Assembly (NCBI RefSeq): GCF_963676685.1
Contig: NC_092347.1
Span: 92,074,208 to 92,138,207, forward strand
Source: Mytilus edulis
Lineage: Eukaryota; Mollusca; Bivalvia; Mytilida; Mytilidae
Reading direction: 5' to 3'
Length of the DNA stretch: 64,000 nucleotides
Shown: one piece after another, positions 48,376 through 60,099 of the stretch
Layout of the letters: each line of letters opens with the position of its first letter
Position numbering within the stretch: the stretch's first letter is position 1
Translations under genes and position numbers: made by a program
The notes under the pieces: model-generated
Seen by the model: only the letters and a program-made list of their open reading frames with translations
Told to the model about the DNA's origin: nothing
Database searches by the model: none

Positions 48376-48964
48376 ATAATAGCTAATGAAAGGTACCAGG
48401 TTTAGATTTAATACTCGCGTTTCGTCCACATTTTAAATTTTACATCACATTTCAATTTGGGGTTCTCATTGTGGTCCACGTTCAAGTCATTTCGTTTCAT
48501 TCAAAAAAGAAAATTAAACGATTGGGAGGGAAATATAAACTATACCTAAGTTTATTGTTAAATAAGAATAAGAACAATATTCGTGCAGTGAAGAAAAAGA
48601 TTTATCTGTACTCGCTTATCCTCTCTGTTTTTTTGAGTTCGTCAAATATAATTTATATTTTCCTACACTGTAAGATTACAGCGATGCAGAGGTTGTACTT
48701 TTGACAAATTTACAATACAAGCAAAACAATTAATGTTCCATGATGCAAATTCAAACCTTGAAGCAATTATATGTTATGAATTACAAAGTTATGAAGTTAA
48801 CGTTTAACTTTATTCACATTTTCATCGACTAATGGTGACATGTTTGATACAACTGGATAACGTAAATCTTCACATTTTAAATAACTAAGATAAAATTGAA
48901 TTAGTTACATATTACTTAGTTAATATTCGACAATGCATGCGTATATAAAAAAAAACTTAACTAC

Positions 48965-49049
48965 CTGAAAGTCTGTCCCCTCAGCACAAAGAATGATACA
49001 CTCTAAATCCAAGACTCCCAACCATTAAGATCATGATGATATTTTTCAT
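48965..49049 (-). pseudogene. Broken first coding exon of a further beta-microseminoprotein-like copy
   Basis: An 85-bp exon with ATG, a hydrophobic leader, and both a 5' acceptor (TTTCCCAG) and a 3' donor (CAG then GTAG) aligning with exon 1 of copies A-C. It carries an in-frame TGA at codon 23 (48981-48983), and the invariant Trp before the first mature Cys has become Leu. No exon 2 or exon 3 for it was found in 44.4-48.9 kb. Its upstream UTR exon block survives near 49539, but the UTR intron has been split by a hammerhead repeat at 49143-49435. I read it as a dead, partly deleted array member. Confidence 0.8.
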
Positions 49050-49158
49050 TGTTAAACAAGACATATATATGTGCACTGGGAAAATTCTTTTTCAAATGAT
49101 TTGTATTTGGAAGTATTTGATTTTGTATACTAATAACATTAACGGTACCAATTTTTCT

Positions 49159-49202
49159 GCACCAGATGCGCATTTCGACAAATAATGTCTCTTCAGTGAT
49201 GC
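49159..49202 (-). ncRNA. Diverged hammerhead ribozyme with compensatory stem changes
   Basis: On the minus strand: stem I GCATCA/TGGTGC, CTGAAGA (position 7 is free in the consensus), stem II GACA/TGTC, GAAA, stem III A-U and U-A around GCGC, cleavage triplet ATC. Paired substitutions relative to the common family keep all three stems. It lies in the repeat 49143-49435 inside the dead copy's UTR intron. Confidence 0.75.
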
Positions 49203-49538
49203 TCGTTGCCAAAATATGTAAAATCCAAAGCTTATATAAAAGATGTAGAGCTATAATCCAAAAGTTCCAAAAAAGTATAGCCAAATCCATGAAAGGAATC
49301 AGAGCTTTGCATGAGGGAGATACATTCCTTAATTTATAATATTTTTTAACATTTTGTAACAGCAAATTTAATAACACAAAAAATCCGTATTTTCATGCCA
49401 GTACCGGAGTACTGGCTACTGGGCTGTACAATTTGTCATATTATTATAGTAAATGATTAACGTTAGTATAATTTATTTTTTGTAAAAAAATATTCCTCTG
49501 TTCTTGCACATTAAAACAATATTAATATGTCATTTTAC

Positions 49539-49610
49539 CTTGGGAATGCGGAAATGCATTCTAGTTATTGGTCTAATCTTGTGACATGCTGTAATTATCA
49601 GAAGCTGGTA
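49539..49610 (-). pseudogene. 5'UTR exon relic of the broken copy
   Basis: Aligns with the conserved UTR exon of copies A and C (shared TTTCCGCATTCCCAAG, then donor GTAAAATG). It belongs to the dead first exon at 48965-49049. Confidence 0.5.
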
Positions 49611-50379
49611 TTTGCCAGGTTTAAAAGGTTTCCAATAAGCTTGTTATAAAATTTTTGAATCATCTAATTGTCGAGAAAGGCAACTTTATCAAAACTGAAC
49701 AAAAGTATTACAAATTAGATGACTTATAGCAAAAAAATAAAAATGTTGTCTGCATCGAAACTTTGCATCTTAAATTTGATAGGACGGTTTAAGAGGCTAT
49801 CAAACACTTGAAATAAAAATAGTGCCTCGTTTAATTTATTTGATATTGACTAAATACCAACTTTGACCTGTTTGCAACAGTATAAAAACTCAATGCATTT
49901 GAACCACAAAATTTACAGGAAGATTTTATTAGACATATATCAGTTTGACAGAAACAAATTGGTATCATTAAGAAGCTTGACTGCTCTCTACAAATGGTTA
50001 GTGATTAAAACGTTCAACTAATTTTAAAGAGTTAACTCCCTTATGTGTTTTGTATTCCCTAATATCTTCGTGCTATCTAATGTTCTGTTGACTGAACAAC
50101 TATTTGGCCCATTTACTGTGATGCCCCCTTTACTCCTCTCTTTTTTATTAAAAAACAAGCTTCAGTTACAATTTTATCACTTAATGTCTCTTTTGAAATT
50201 TAATAACATGTACACAAAAACTTTTGAAATCTAAATTTGGAAATTCAGAACAAATGGAATAACGGCATTTTTGTTTTTGATACTGACTTTATCAGCAATG
50301 AAATCAAGAAAGTGCACATTGGCTAGCTGATTTTCGAGCTCAGAAAGGCAGTATCCAATGTAAAAAGAATATGTCTGAT

Positions 50380-50800
50380 GCACCCTCAAGCTTTACATTT
50401 TTTTTAAGATGAGGCATAACTATAGAATTTTAAATATCTTCCTGTTTTAACTCGGTCTACGTTTTGTGGTTTTAATCATCTTGTATGAGTTTCATAAAAT
50501 TTGGGTGAGGCATAATTAAGTAAGAGTGCGGAAACGAAAATATTTGTAATTTTCCAAGCTATAAAGGGGCATAACTCTTAAACGGTAAATGACTGTCTGC
50601 CTAAATTTAAACTCTGTCAGCAAGTTTTGGTTATAAGCATTGCATTCCAGTTAAATCAAATTTGCATCCGACAAACTTAAGTTAAAGTGTGGAGACGAAA
50701 ATAAGACAGAAGGACGGACGAAAGAACGAAGGGACGGATGGAAGGGTGAAAGGAAGGACGAATGGACGGAAGGACGTGCTGTCAATTGTTACTTGTAATG
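50380..50800 (+). repeat. GGGGCATAACTC repeat with ACGGAAGGACG-rich tail
   Basis: A conserved GGGGCATAACTCTTAAACGG segment is followed by a purine-rich GGACGGA iteration (50705-50775). Confidence 0.55.
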
Positions 50801-51308
50801 CATCCGTTGCTTACGACAAGGACATATAAACAAAATGCCCATATTTGTTTTACAATAAAGGCGATTTTGAACTATCGGTATGTATTTTGTTGAAGAATAT
50901 GAAATTGAATGAAACATTTTACGCGTATAAATTCATTTGTGTTCATTTCATTAATAAATTTACGCAGATGCAATCTATATAAAAATCAGCTGTTAGTTTT
51001 TGCTAGGATACTACGTTCCCAAAAAACAGTGTTGCGTATTACAGCATCGGATTTAAGCAGGTTGACGTGGACGGACTGAAGCATGTAAATGTTACTGCAC
51101 TATTACATTGCCTTATATGTTCGAGTATCAAGTCTTTTCCATGACCGTAAAAGTATAAGTCAATACGATCAAGAGAAAGTATCATGCTACTCGCTTGAGA
51201 TGGAAAATTATCGCTAGAAACTATTCATGCACGTTGCGTTGCTAACGAAATTGACATGGAATTGACATAAAATTGACAACGTCGTCATAGGTAGAATAGC
51301 GATAAAAA

Positions 51309-51406
51309 GATTATCATTGTTCATCTCAACTTGATTGCCTTTCTCGCTTTCGCCGTCCCGGCTCAAGCGAGAAAATCAATCTCGTTGAGATGAACAATGA
51401 TAATCT
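51309..51406. repeat. Inverted repeat, about 40-bp arms
   Basis: AGATTATCATTGTTCATCTC at 51309 is matched by its reverse complement ending at 51406, with a GC-richer loop around CGCCGTCCCGGC. It looks like the end of a dispersed element that begins near 51180. Confidence 0.7.
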
Positions 51407-52391
51407 ATAAATATCATCTTAATTAGCCCGATCCAACCACTGAATCCCAAATTTGTATGTGTGATTTTTAATATTTAATCTAATAGGAAGATTTCCACTT
51501 TTTTGGGGGCTTCAAGTAGACAATTTTAAAACTTTCAGTTAATACGCTTCTGGACAGATAATTGCATATTCTATGCTCTTTTATATCTGTTTCGATTGAA
51601 CCCCAAATGGATAAGATATCCAACTGTTGAATAAACTAAGAAAGATAAAAAGATACCGAGAGGTTAATAAAAGCTCATATCTGGTTTGAAAGTTTACCTG
51701 TTCCTGTTGAAACGATGATGAAAACGGGATATCACACATTCTGATGTTTACGGTGAAGTGGTTTATATAGCGAGTAAATACAGAAACGATGCATGTGTAT
51801 GAATAGATCCTCTGAATAAACGTATTCGTGAAGAGTGACAATGATAAAGAAAAATTATAACAACTAAAAAAAAACTTGGTCAATTGGGCTAATTTATGGC
51901 TGAATGGTATAAGAAACTGAAAGATCTCATATAAAACACATTTAATCCTGGTATTTATGATGAGGTTATTTGCATTTAAGTGGCCTCAACTGATATCAAT
52001 TTAATTCAAATATAAAACTAGTCTTATTGAGGTCTTCTACAACAAACATGATATTTCAGTGATGTCATTTTGTTAATTCTGATATCAACACATAAGGCAT
52101 AACTTGCTGAAAAAGACAATGATTTGAAAAGAGAAACAACATAGATATTTGACGTATATGGCACAATACAGGACAGGGCACACGTCTGAAGAAAGAACAC
52201 TTATTTGAGGTAACCGTTGAAAATTATTTGTCATGCTTAAAATATATTCTAAAATATCTATATAAATTCTTCTTTAATATATTCTTATACATGTATTTAT
52301 AATGTTAAAAGTGTCTTGTTCTTGAACATGGCTTTAATCCCATACAACCGCAACTCTTCCACCAATAACGAACGAATCATTGCTCACTGGT

Positions 52392-55300
52392 TTACTTGCC
52401 AACTCCAGCTACCGAAGTGCATTTTTTACTGCTATCCGACTTCAAAACTGCCCGTTGAGTACAGCCCTCCTTAATAATTTTACATTCTGGTCCCACGCTC
52501 GTTATTTCAATGCCTATTCTACAATGACATATTAAATATACTTACAGATTTATTTTACAATTTTTACTAACATATATCATATGAATAAACAGCTATCATG
52601 GGCAATGTAGTATTTAGAAAATAATCACTGGTTTGAAACTATGGGTATCTGACATGTTCAGCAGTATCTGTCAATCTTTCTAAGGGTTCGTATTCATTAG
52701 CCTTTATATCTTTATATTGTATTATATATACCATTATTTGTTTTTCGTCGTTTCTCATTTTTCTTGCCATGATTTTGTTTCTGAATCTGCCCTTAAAAGT
52801 TTCGATTCTCCCTTTGGTTTCTTCCGCATATTTTTTAATGTAAACTTTGCAATTTATCATAAGTTTTCTTTAAAACCCTAAATCATCTCAATAAAAAGGT
52901 GTAATAAAAAAATCCATCACAATTTATGAAAATATTATTAACCTACATTCTGTTGATACAAGATGTTTCGGCATTGCACAAAATCATGTATTTTGAAACT
53001 TAAATAAGACTAGTTGATTGGTTGTTATTTGCTTTAAGTCCAGTTGCAAATCGATAATGACAGTTGATGGTGAAATTTAGAGTGTCCAGATTTTCACAGT
53101 CATCATGTAACCGAAATATTAATTTAGTGAAAATATTTGTAAGTTATGACTTGCAAGCAATTTTAATCGTCAGATTTTTGTTAAAATAGTCGATGAGTTT
53201 AAAACTTACGAACAACATGAAAATGTTTTTTTAGAACAACTGCACTTTACGCATTGTGGGAAAAAACTAATGGTCTCCCCTTTTCGTATGAAGTTACCTT
53301 CATAGAAACATCCATAGGCATTTTCTACAAAGAAAAACAAAGCTCTGTCATAATATAATATATATAACACCGATCGAAATTGATTAACTTGTATTGTGAA
53401 GTGTATGTATATCATTTTAGATTTTCAGTGTCACATTTATTGTCTTTTCCTCAAAATAGTACGTTTACTGCCTGAGTAGAAAAATAGGTATGGCTTTCCA
53501 TCATAATAAAAAAACACAAATATAAAAAGAGGATGTGATATGATTGCCAATGAGACAACTCTCTACAATATACCAAATGACACAGAAATCAAAAATTGGT
53601 ACACCGTCAGTCTTCAACAATGAGCAACCTACTGCATAGTCAACAATAAAAGGTCCGACTTAACCGGCATAGTAATCTCTTTATTTTCAGTTTACGTAGA
53701 AAGAATTATTGAAGACAACAATTTGACTCTTTCGAGATTCGTGTCTATTTAGGGATATACCTGCTATTATTTTCATTTCTATATACAAAACATGATATTT
53801 TTGCAGATGCTTCATATTTAAGTATACAAACAATATGCGTAATAACTTTTTTTTTATTGGTTCTCTTTTTAGTCATCGTTACTTATAACAGGCGAAAAAA
53901 CTTCACATTTTTTGTAATCCAGTTAATATGCGATGTTAAAATTTGATACAGTTTTTCTTTAGACTCGTTGTTGTGTGTTTTTATTGATGATAATAATCAT
54001 TATAATATCAAATTCTACGTAAGTATATTGATGTCATTGTAAGAAAGAGTTGTCTGGGCGAACCCATATTTAGATTGAATAATTTAAAAAATTATTTGTT
54101 TGCTTTATGAAAGTGGAAATATCTATAATACTAAAATTACGAGGTCCAATTTGTCAGCCGTCATCACGTAAAAACGACGAATCAAAGAATTCAGCTTTAT
54201 ATATAACTAATATAGTACAAAGGTGTAGATTAAAAATTACACCACTCCAGGCCCTTTTGTTTTCCACGTAAATAATATTGCCAATAATTAAGAAGTTCCG
54301 GGTCAGGTCCGATACCGATACCAAAAGTATATTCACCTGTTACCTATTACCTTATCTGTACGTTCCGCATCTAACAGGTGCACCACCAAACGGTGTATTT
54401 AGGATTATGCTACACGGATCATGATCACAGGGTTGACACTACTAAATTCAATCATTGTCAAATTGTTACCTATTGTAGTATTGTAATCAGTAAGACTTTC
54501 TAAGATAACAATACGAATACTAAAAATCTGGACTAAAAATAAGGTGTATATAGGAACCGTTTTCAATTTGATGGCTTGACATAAAACAGTGAATCAAAGA
54601 ATTCAACTTTATTTATAACTAACATAGGACAATGCTGTTGATTAAAAATACTCCATTCCAGGACCTTTTGTTATCCAAATAATTAATATTACCAATAATT
54701 GATAAGTTCCAGTTCGACGGGTTCAAACAGAAAGATTTGAAAGCAGAGAAAACTGTGTATCTTATAATCGGCATGACTTTATCAGATAAAAAGTAATACT
54801 AAAATAAGACTTGCGCATAGTTATATACTTTAATTCAGTCACGGACCCGCGATATCACGGGTGTGTTCTAGTATAAGGTATGATCATCACGAGAATGTAT
54901 GAAAACCACAAGTGACCTTACTTCTATTACCCATTTAGAATAGCTTTGGAAATAGATTTTATTTTCCATTTATTGGCGCATGAAGCCTGACGCTAAATTA
55001 AACTGGCAAGTATAAACCTTAAATCAGTTATAAAACCAAACGAACACTCTTCAGTACTAGAAAAATCTACAGTACTAGAAAAATAATCAATTTTCCATGA
55101 TTTGAATTCAAACGAAAAAATATTGTTTATAAAACACCCGCACAAAAACAATGAATTACAAAGTTATGATTTTAAAGTTTTAATAAAGAAGTTTATTCTC
55201 ATTTTCAAACGGAGATATGTTTCACATAAGCGGATAAGTAGGTTCTACCATTTAAAATGAAGAAAATCAGTCTCAGATTGATTAAGTTACACTTGTCTGT

Positions 55301-55422
55301 TATTTCGACAGTTCATAAGTATATATAAAAAAAATACCTGAAACTTTCTCCGCTTTACACCAAGAATAGCATTCTCTAAATGCAAGAATCACAACCATAA
55401 AGAACAAGATGTTATATTTCAT
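52392..55422 (-). CDS. Beta-microseminoprotein-like secreted ten-cysteine protein, copy C
   Basis: Third complete copy. Coding exons 55422-55338, 53324-53210 and 52518-52392 join in phases 1 and 2 into 108 aa. The leader is like MKYNILFFMVVILAF, followed by WC; exon 2 has CVKCSC and SCC, exon 3 has GPEC, EGC and KKC. Ten mature cysteines are kept. Exon 2 is one codon shorter than in copy B before the CVxC motif, a length shared with copy D, so C and D look most closely related. Intron 1 contains a dispersed repeat (53.52-53.69 kb) and ends in a block conserved with copy D and the broken copy. The coding sequence is intact. Confidence 0.8.
53700..55140. other. Copy C intron 1 interior
   Basis: No coding motif. 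Contains an internal duplication: CAAAGAATTCAGCTTTAT at 54183 and CAAAGAATTCAACTTTAT at 54595, each followed by CAGGNCCTTTTGTT. Confidence 0.5.
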
Positions 55423-55618
55423 TGTTGAACTAGAAGTCTGTGTGCTCGAAACAATATTTTTCAAATGATTGATATTTCAAAGTATCCGAGTATTGTATAA
55501 TTATATTTATGCAATTCGTCATAACATTATAATAAATGATTAATATTGTTTTATTTTTTGTAAAAAAGTATTCCATCTGTTTCTTTATCATTAAAACGGT
55601 ATCAATATGTCATCTTAC

Positions 55619-55685
55619 CTTGAGAATGCGGAAATACCATCCAGTTATTGGTCTAATCTTTCTGTGACATGCGGTAATTAAAACT
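55619..55685 (-). other. Probable 5'UTR exon of copy C
   Basis: The conserved array UTR block ends in TTCTCAAG followed by donor GTAAGATG at 55619. A paired acceptor-like CGAG lies before the first coding exon near 55450. A Penelope-like 3' fragment begins about 20 nt further upstream, so promoter sequence may have been displaced. Confidence 0.5.
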
Positions 55686-55704
55686 TTATTAAAACAAATC
55701 CAAT

Positions 55705-56045
55705 GTATTACCGTTTCACAAATGATATCGGATATGTTCCTTACGTCGTAACTACAATCCCCTTTCCTTTCATGAATGTGACCTACCTATCTAATTAGAC
55801 TATTTACCGGGTTTGTTATAACATAAGCAACAGACGGGTGCCGCATGTGGAGCAGGATCTGCTCACCCTTCCAAAGCACCTGAGATCACCCTTAGTTTTT
55901 GGTGGGGTACGTGTTGCTTATTATTTAGTTTTTTATGTTGTGACTTTGTGTGTCTGTTTGTCTCTTTCGTTTTTTACCAGGCGTTGTCAGTTAATTTTCG
56001 ATTTATGAGTTTGACTGTCCCTCTTGTATCTTTCGTCTCTCTTTT
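55705..56045 (+). mobile_element. 3'-end fragment of the Penelope-like element
   Basis: Collinear with 36.41-36.77 kb in reverse: ACCGTTTCACAAATGATATC, GTGACCTACC, GCAGGATCTGCT, TTTTTGGTGGGG and the TATCTTTCGTC terminus. Truncation at the 5' side is as expected for incomplete reverse transcription. Confidence 0.6.
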
Positions 56046-56359
56046 ATGACGTTGTTATGAATTTAAACATGGTTTTAAACTAGCTCTCAGTATATGCGAG
56101 CACTCTTGGACTGTTACGATGTTTTCTTCGTTTTCCAATAGTTGGTTTTGTTTTCTTTTGTACTGATCTGATTAGTCAATTCTTTTTCAACAAGGTTTGT
56201 ACTATGTTATCATATTTTGCTGTTACAACCCCTTTCCACGTAGAAAACATTCTTTATGTGTCTATCTGGTCAGTAGTCCGTATAATTCAGTGTTGTCATT
56301 GGTTGCTGTTTCCTATCATTATTTGTTTTACTGTAACCTTGTAAACTGACTTAATTCTA

Positions 56360-56500
56360 AAGAAAAATTACAAAAACACCGAACTCTGCGGAAAATTCAA
56401 ATCAAAAAGTCCCTAATCAAATGGCAAAATTAAAAGCTCACACTAATAAAACGAATGGATAATAACTGTCATATTCCTGACTGGGTAAGACACTTTTTCA
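56360..56500 (+). repeat. AGTAAAATCAC-family fragment
   Basis: AATTACAAAAACACCGAACT to CATATTCCTGACTGGG. Confidence 0.6.
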
Positions 56501-57034
56501 AAAACTGAATGAGGCCACTTAGGAACAACAGTAACCAAAGCAACACTTTTGATTGGTTTTAATCTTAAGTGCCACCCTTTTTATTGTTTTTACCATAACT
56601 AGTGGCAATAAAAAAAAATCTATGTCGGTTAATCGTTAAATTGTTATTACAGCCGAAAGAGAGTCTACTCTTAGTAATAAAAAATTAACCTTTTAACTCC
56701 GTAAATAGAATTTGGAAAGGAGAAGATGAAAATGTATATGAAATAAACATTAAATTAAACTATGTTCCTCATAACCGTGATTATTTTTTCAGGTGGTAAA
56801 AAATTCATGTGTGTTATAGTTGTATTCGGAGCACATCTATTGACGTTTATGTATCATCACATAAACCTTGAAAGTCTTAGTGTTATTATTGTGCAATGCC
56901 TTTTGTGAATTAATATCGGTCCAAAATAAGGCAACGTGTGAGTAGTTGGGTAAGGATTTTACCCAATTTTCAAACAACATCTGAATATAAAAAATATTAT
57001 ATGCAACATCGATACCACAAAAGAGTAAAAGGAC

Positions 57035-58106
57035 AAGGTACGATAAGGCCCGTTATTGGCCCTCTATTTTCTCATTTTTCTCATTTTGTTTTGGAAAGCT
57101 ACTTATCACGTTAAAATATTCCCTTAAGTATGAAGTTTGTTTTGATTATCTTCAAAACCATTAATTTCAGAAAATGGGTGAGGTGAGAGGGGTAAAAGGC
57201 CATCAAAAACCCCAAAAGAAGGAAAAAGTAAAATCACAAAAATACTGAACTTAGAGGAAAATCATTTCGGAAAGTCCATAATCACATGGCAAAATAAAAA
57301 AACAAAACGTATCAAAAACGAATGGACAAGAACTGTCATATTCCTGACTTGGTACAGGCATTTTCAAATGTAGAAAATGGTGGATTAAACCTGGTTCTAT
57401 AGCGCTAACCCTCTCACTTTAATGACAGTTTCATCTAATTCCGTTATATTTACATTGATGCGTTAAATGAACAGACACAATAAATAAAATAGTCAAAATA
57501 TGGCTACATCAGTCATCATCGTATAACAATTTTAAAAGGAACAATTTAACAGAACACAAAAACATCTACTATCTACGAACACATTCATTGATTTGAGTGT
57601 CTGACGTCAGAAAAGTTTATACGTCACACAAATTTGTCGTTCAATGTGCATACAAACGATTTTAAAATTTTACATAGGCAATGTTAGCATACAGGGTTAA
57701 AAAAAACATACAATTTTGGCCATTATTTCTGAAAATAATGGCGATTTAGACAGCAAAAACAATTCTCATGACATTGGAATAAAAACAAATCCTGGGTCAC
57801 GTTTGCTTGGATGAACTTCAAAACCACTAATGTTAGCAACTTGGTGAGGTGAGGGGGATATTAACTTTCTGTTATTGTTCAAATAAAAAGGAGTTGTACC
57901 AAACACCTGCAAAGTGAATAATAATTACAATATTTGAACAATAACAGAAAGTATATCCCCCTCATCTCACCCAGTTGCTAACATTAGTGGTTTTGAAGTT
58001 CATCTAAGCAAACTTCAAACCTCAGGGAATATAATAACGAGCTTTCTAAAACAAAATTTGAAAAATGTGAAAATAGGGGGGCCAAAAGCAGGCCTTATCG
58101 TACCTT
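57035..58106. mobile_element. Foldback (long terminal inverted repeat) element
   Basis: Outer arms start AAGGTACGATAAGGCC and are inverted copies for roughly 190 bp. Inner inverted arms of about 85 bp (57805-57890 and 57928-58012) surround a 40-bp loop. The middle contains a copy of the AGTAAAATCACAAAAATAC repeat (57222-57660). No coding capacity is seen. Confidence 0.7.
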
Positions 58107-58751
58107 ATCATTAGTCTATGTAAATCAAAAACTTCTGTAATTTATACAATGAAATAAAGTAAAACCATTTACTTTGGGACCTGTTTAGTTACTGGTATGG
58201 ACAACTCCTAGAATAATACTTAAACGTGGTAAATACTGTATGTGGCAGGCGCAAATTTTATGTTTAGGCGGGTAGACAGCAAAATATCATTGCTCAGAAC
58301 AAGTATTTTGAAATCTTTTCAAACATTGAAAAAAGATGTTTTTTTTCATTCAAAAAGGGAAATAAGAGTTTCCAAATTTTGTTATGTATTCATGACACTT
58401 ATTATTACAATTATTTACCTAGTGCAAATGCTACTTTAAAATAAAAATTAAACCTTCTAATGCAAATGGTTCACTTCTCCATTGTAGTGGATTCAAAATA
58501 TTATGGCTATGTAAAAGTTCAATTAGATATTTCCAAACTTTAATTATGCATTCAAGATACTTATTGCAGCTTTAAAACAAATTGAAGTAGTGTCACGGCT
58601 ATTTCAGTTAAAATTACGAATGTCGGATGCAGAAAATGTACCGTTAGAAAATTATAACGTCGAAGAAATAAACTCATCAAATATACATTGATTAAAATTG
58701 TTTAATTCATACGCACGGTTTGTCTACAAAAGACTCATCGATGACGCTTGA

Positions 58752-59105
58752 AACAATCCCCTTCCCTTGTCATGAATGTGACCTACCGAATTAGACTAGG
58801 CATCGGGTTTGTAATAACATGAGCAACGCGACGGAAGCCACATCTGAAGCTGGATTAGCTTACACTTCCGGAGCACCTGAGATCACCCCCAGTTTTTGGT
58901 GGGGTTCATATTGCTTGGTCTACAGTTTTCTATGTTATGTCTTATGTACTACCATTTGTCTGTTTGTCTTTTTTCATTTTTAGCCATGGTGTTGTCAGTT
59001 GATTTTCGATTTATGAGTTTGACTGTTCCTCTGGTATCTTTTGTTCCTCTGGTATCTTTTGTTCCTTTGGTATCTTTTGTTCCTCTGGTATCTTTCGCCC
59101 CTATT
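58752..59105 (+). mobile_element. 3'-end fragment of the Penelope-like element with terminal 18-bp repeats
   Basis: Same 3' region as above. The terminal TCTGGTATCTTTTGTTCC unit is repeated about four times in direct tandem at 59024-59100. It abuts a decayed hammerhead core at 58700-58750. Confidence 0.6.
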
Positions 59106-59119
59106 GAAGCTAAAAAGTT

Positions 59120-59340
59120 AGAAAATTACAAAACAAGGTACGACGTTGAAGAGCATTGAAGGCACAAATAAAAAAAAATCAACTAAGATAATCTAATCAT
59201 ATGGTAGACAATCCTTAGTATTTCGCAAAGTTTTTTTAATGTTTGTAATTGTGACCATATATATGATAAGTCATGTCAACACAGCTGACTACTGGACTGG
59301 TATTTACCAGTAGTGGAATCGACACAGAGGTTTCAAGACA
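59120..59340 (-). repeat. Hammerhead-family repeat body without ribozyme
   Basis: GTTGAAGAGCATTGA to GACTACTGGACTGG and CCAGTAGTGG. It directly follows the Penelope-like 3' fragment. Confidence 0.6.
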
Positions 59341-60099
59341 CTAGTGAGGCGAAAAAATACATCAAAATCATGCGGTCCAGGATCTAAGAGTTCTCGAATC
59401 AATTTAAACGTTTGGTCATCAAAGCTTCGTTACTTATTGGACGAACCACCAAAAAGCGTTTTGATTTATATGTGTATATTGAGAGAGGAGATAAGCATTC
59501 GGACCGATTTCACTAATAAACAATGCCCAAAAAAATGGATATATTAGGCATATCAATGACTGTTAGATCACATGTAAACACACATAAACTTTTCAAAGCC
59601 TAAACTGATATCAATTTAATTCGAATATAAAACTTGTCAAATAGATTTATCTAACATCCAACATAATGATTCCTTAGAGACATTTTGTTTATTCTGATAC
59701 CAACACGCAGGGCATAACTTGCTGAAAAGGAAAAAGCTTTGAAAAATGAAAGATAAAGATGTTTGACGTATATGGAACAATATAACATGGGACACACGTC
59801 TGAGGAAAGAACAAATATTTGAGGTTACTGTTATAAAAAGTAAAATAACAAAAATACTGAACTCCGAGTAATTTTCAAAACGGAAAGGCCCTAATCAAAT
59901 GGCAAAATCAGATGAAAAAACACATCAAAAGAATTAGTTGTCATGCTTAAAATATATATTCCAACAAAACTATACAAGTTCTTCTTTAATATATATATAT
60001 ATATATTTATAATGTAATAAGTGTCATACGGTCTGGAACATGGTTTAATTCCAAAATACCACAACGCTTCCACCAATAATGAATCAGGGTCACACTGGT

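Noticed and set aside
52639-52860. 73-codon lysine-rich frame in copy C intron 2
   Set aside because: The sequence is homologous to intron 2 of copies A, B and D, where the frame is not kept.
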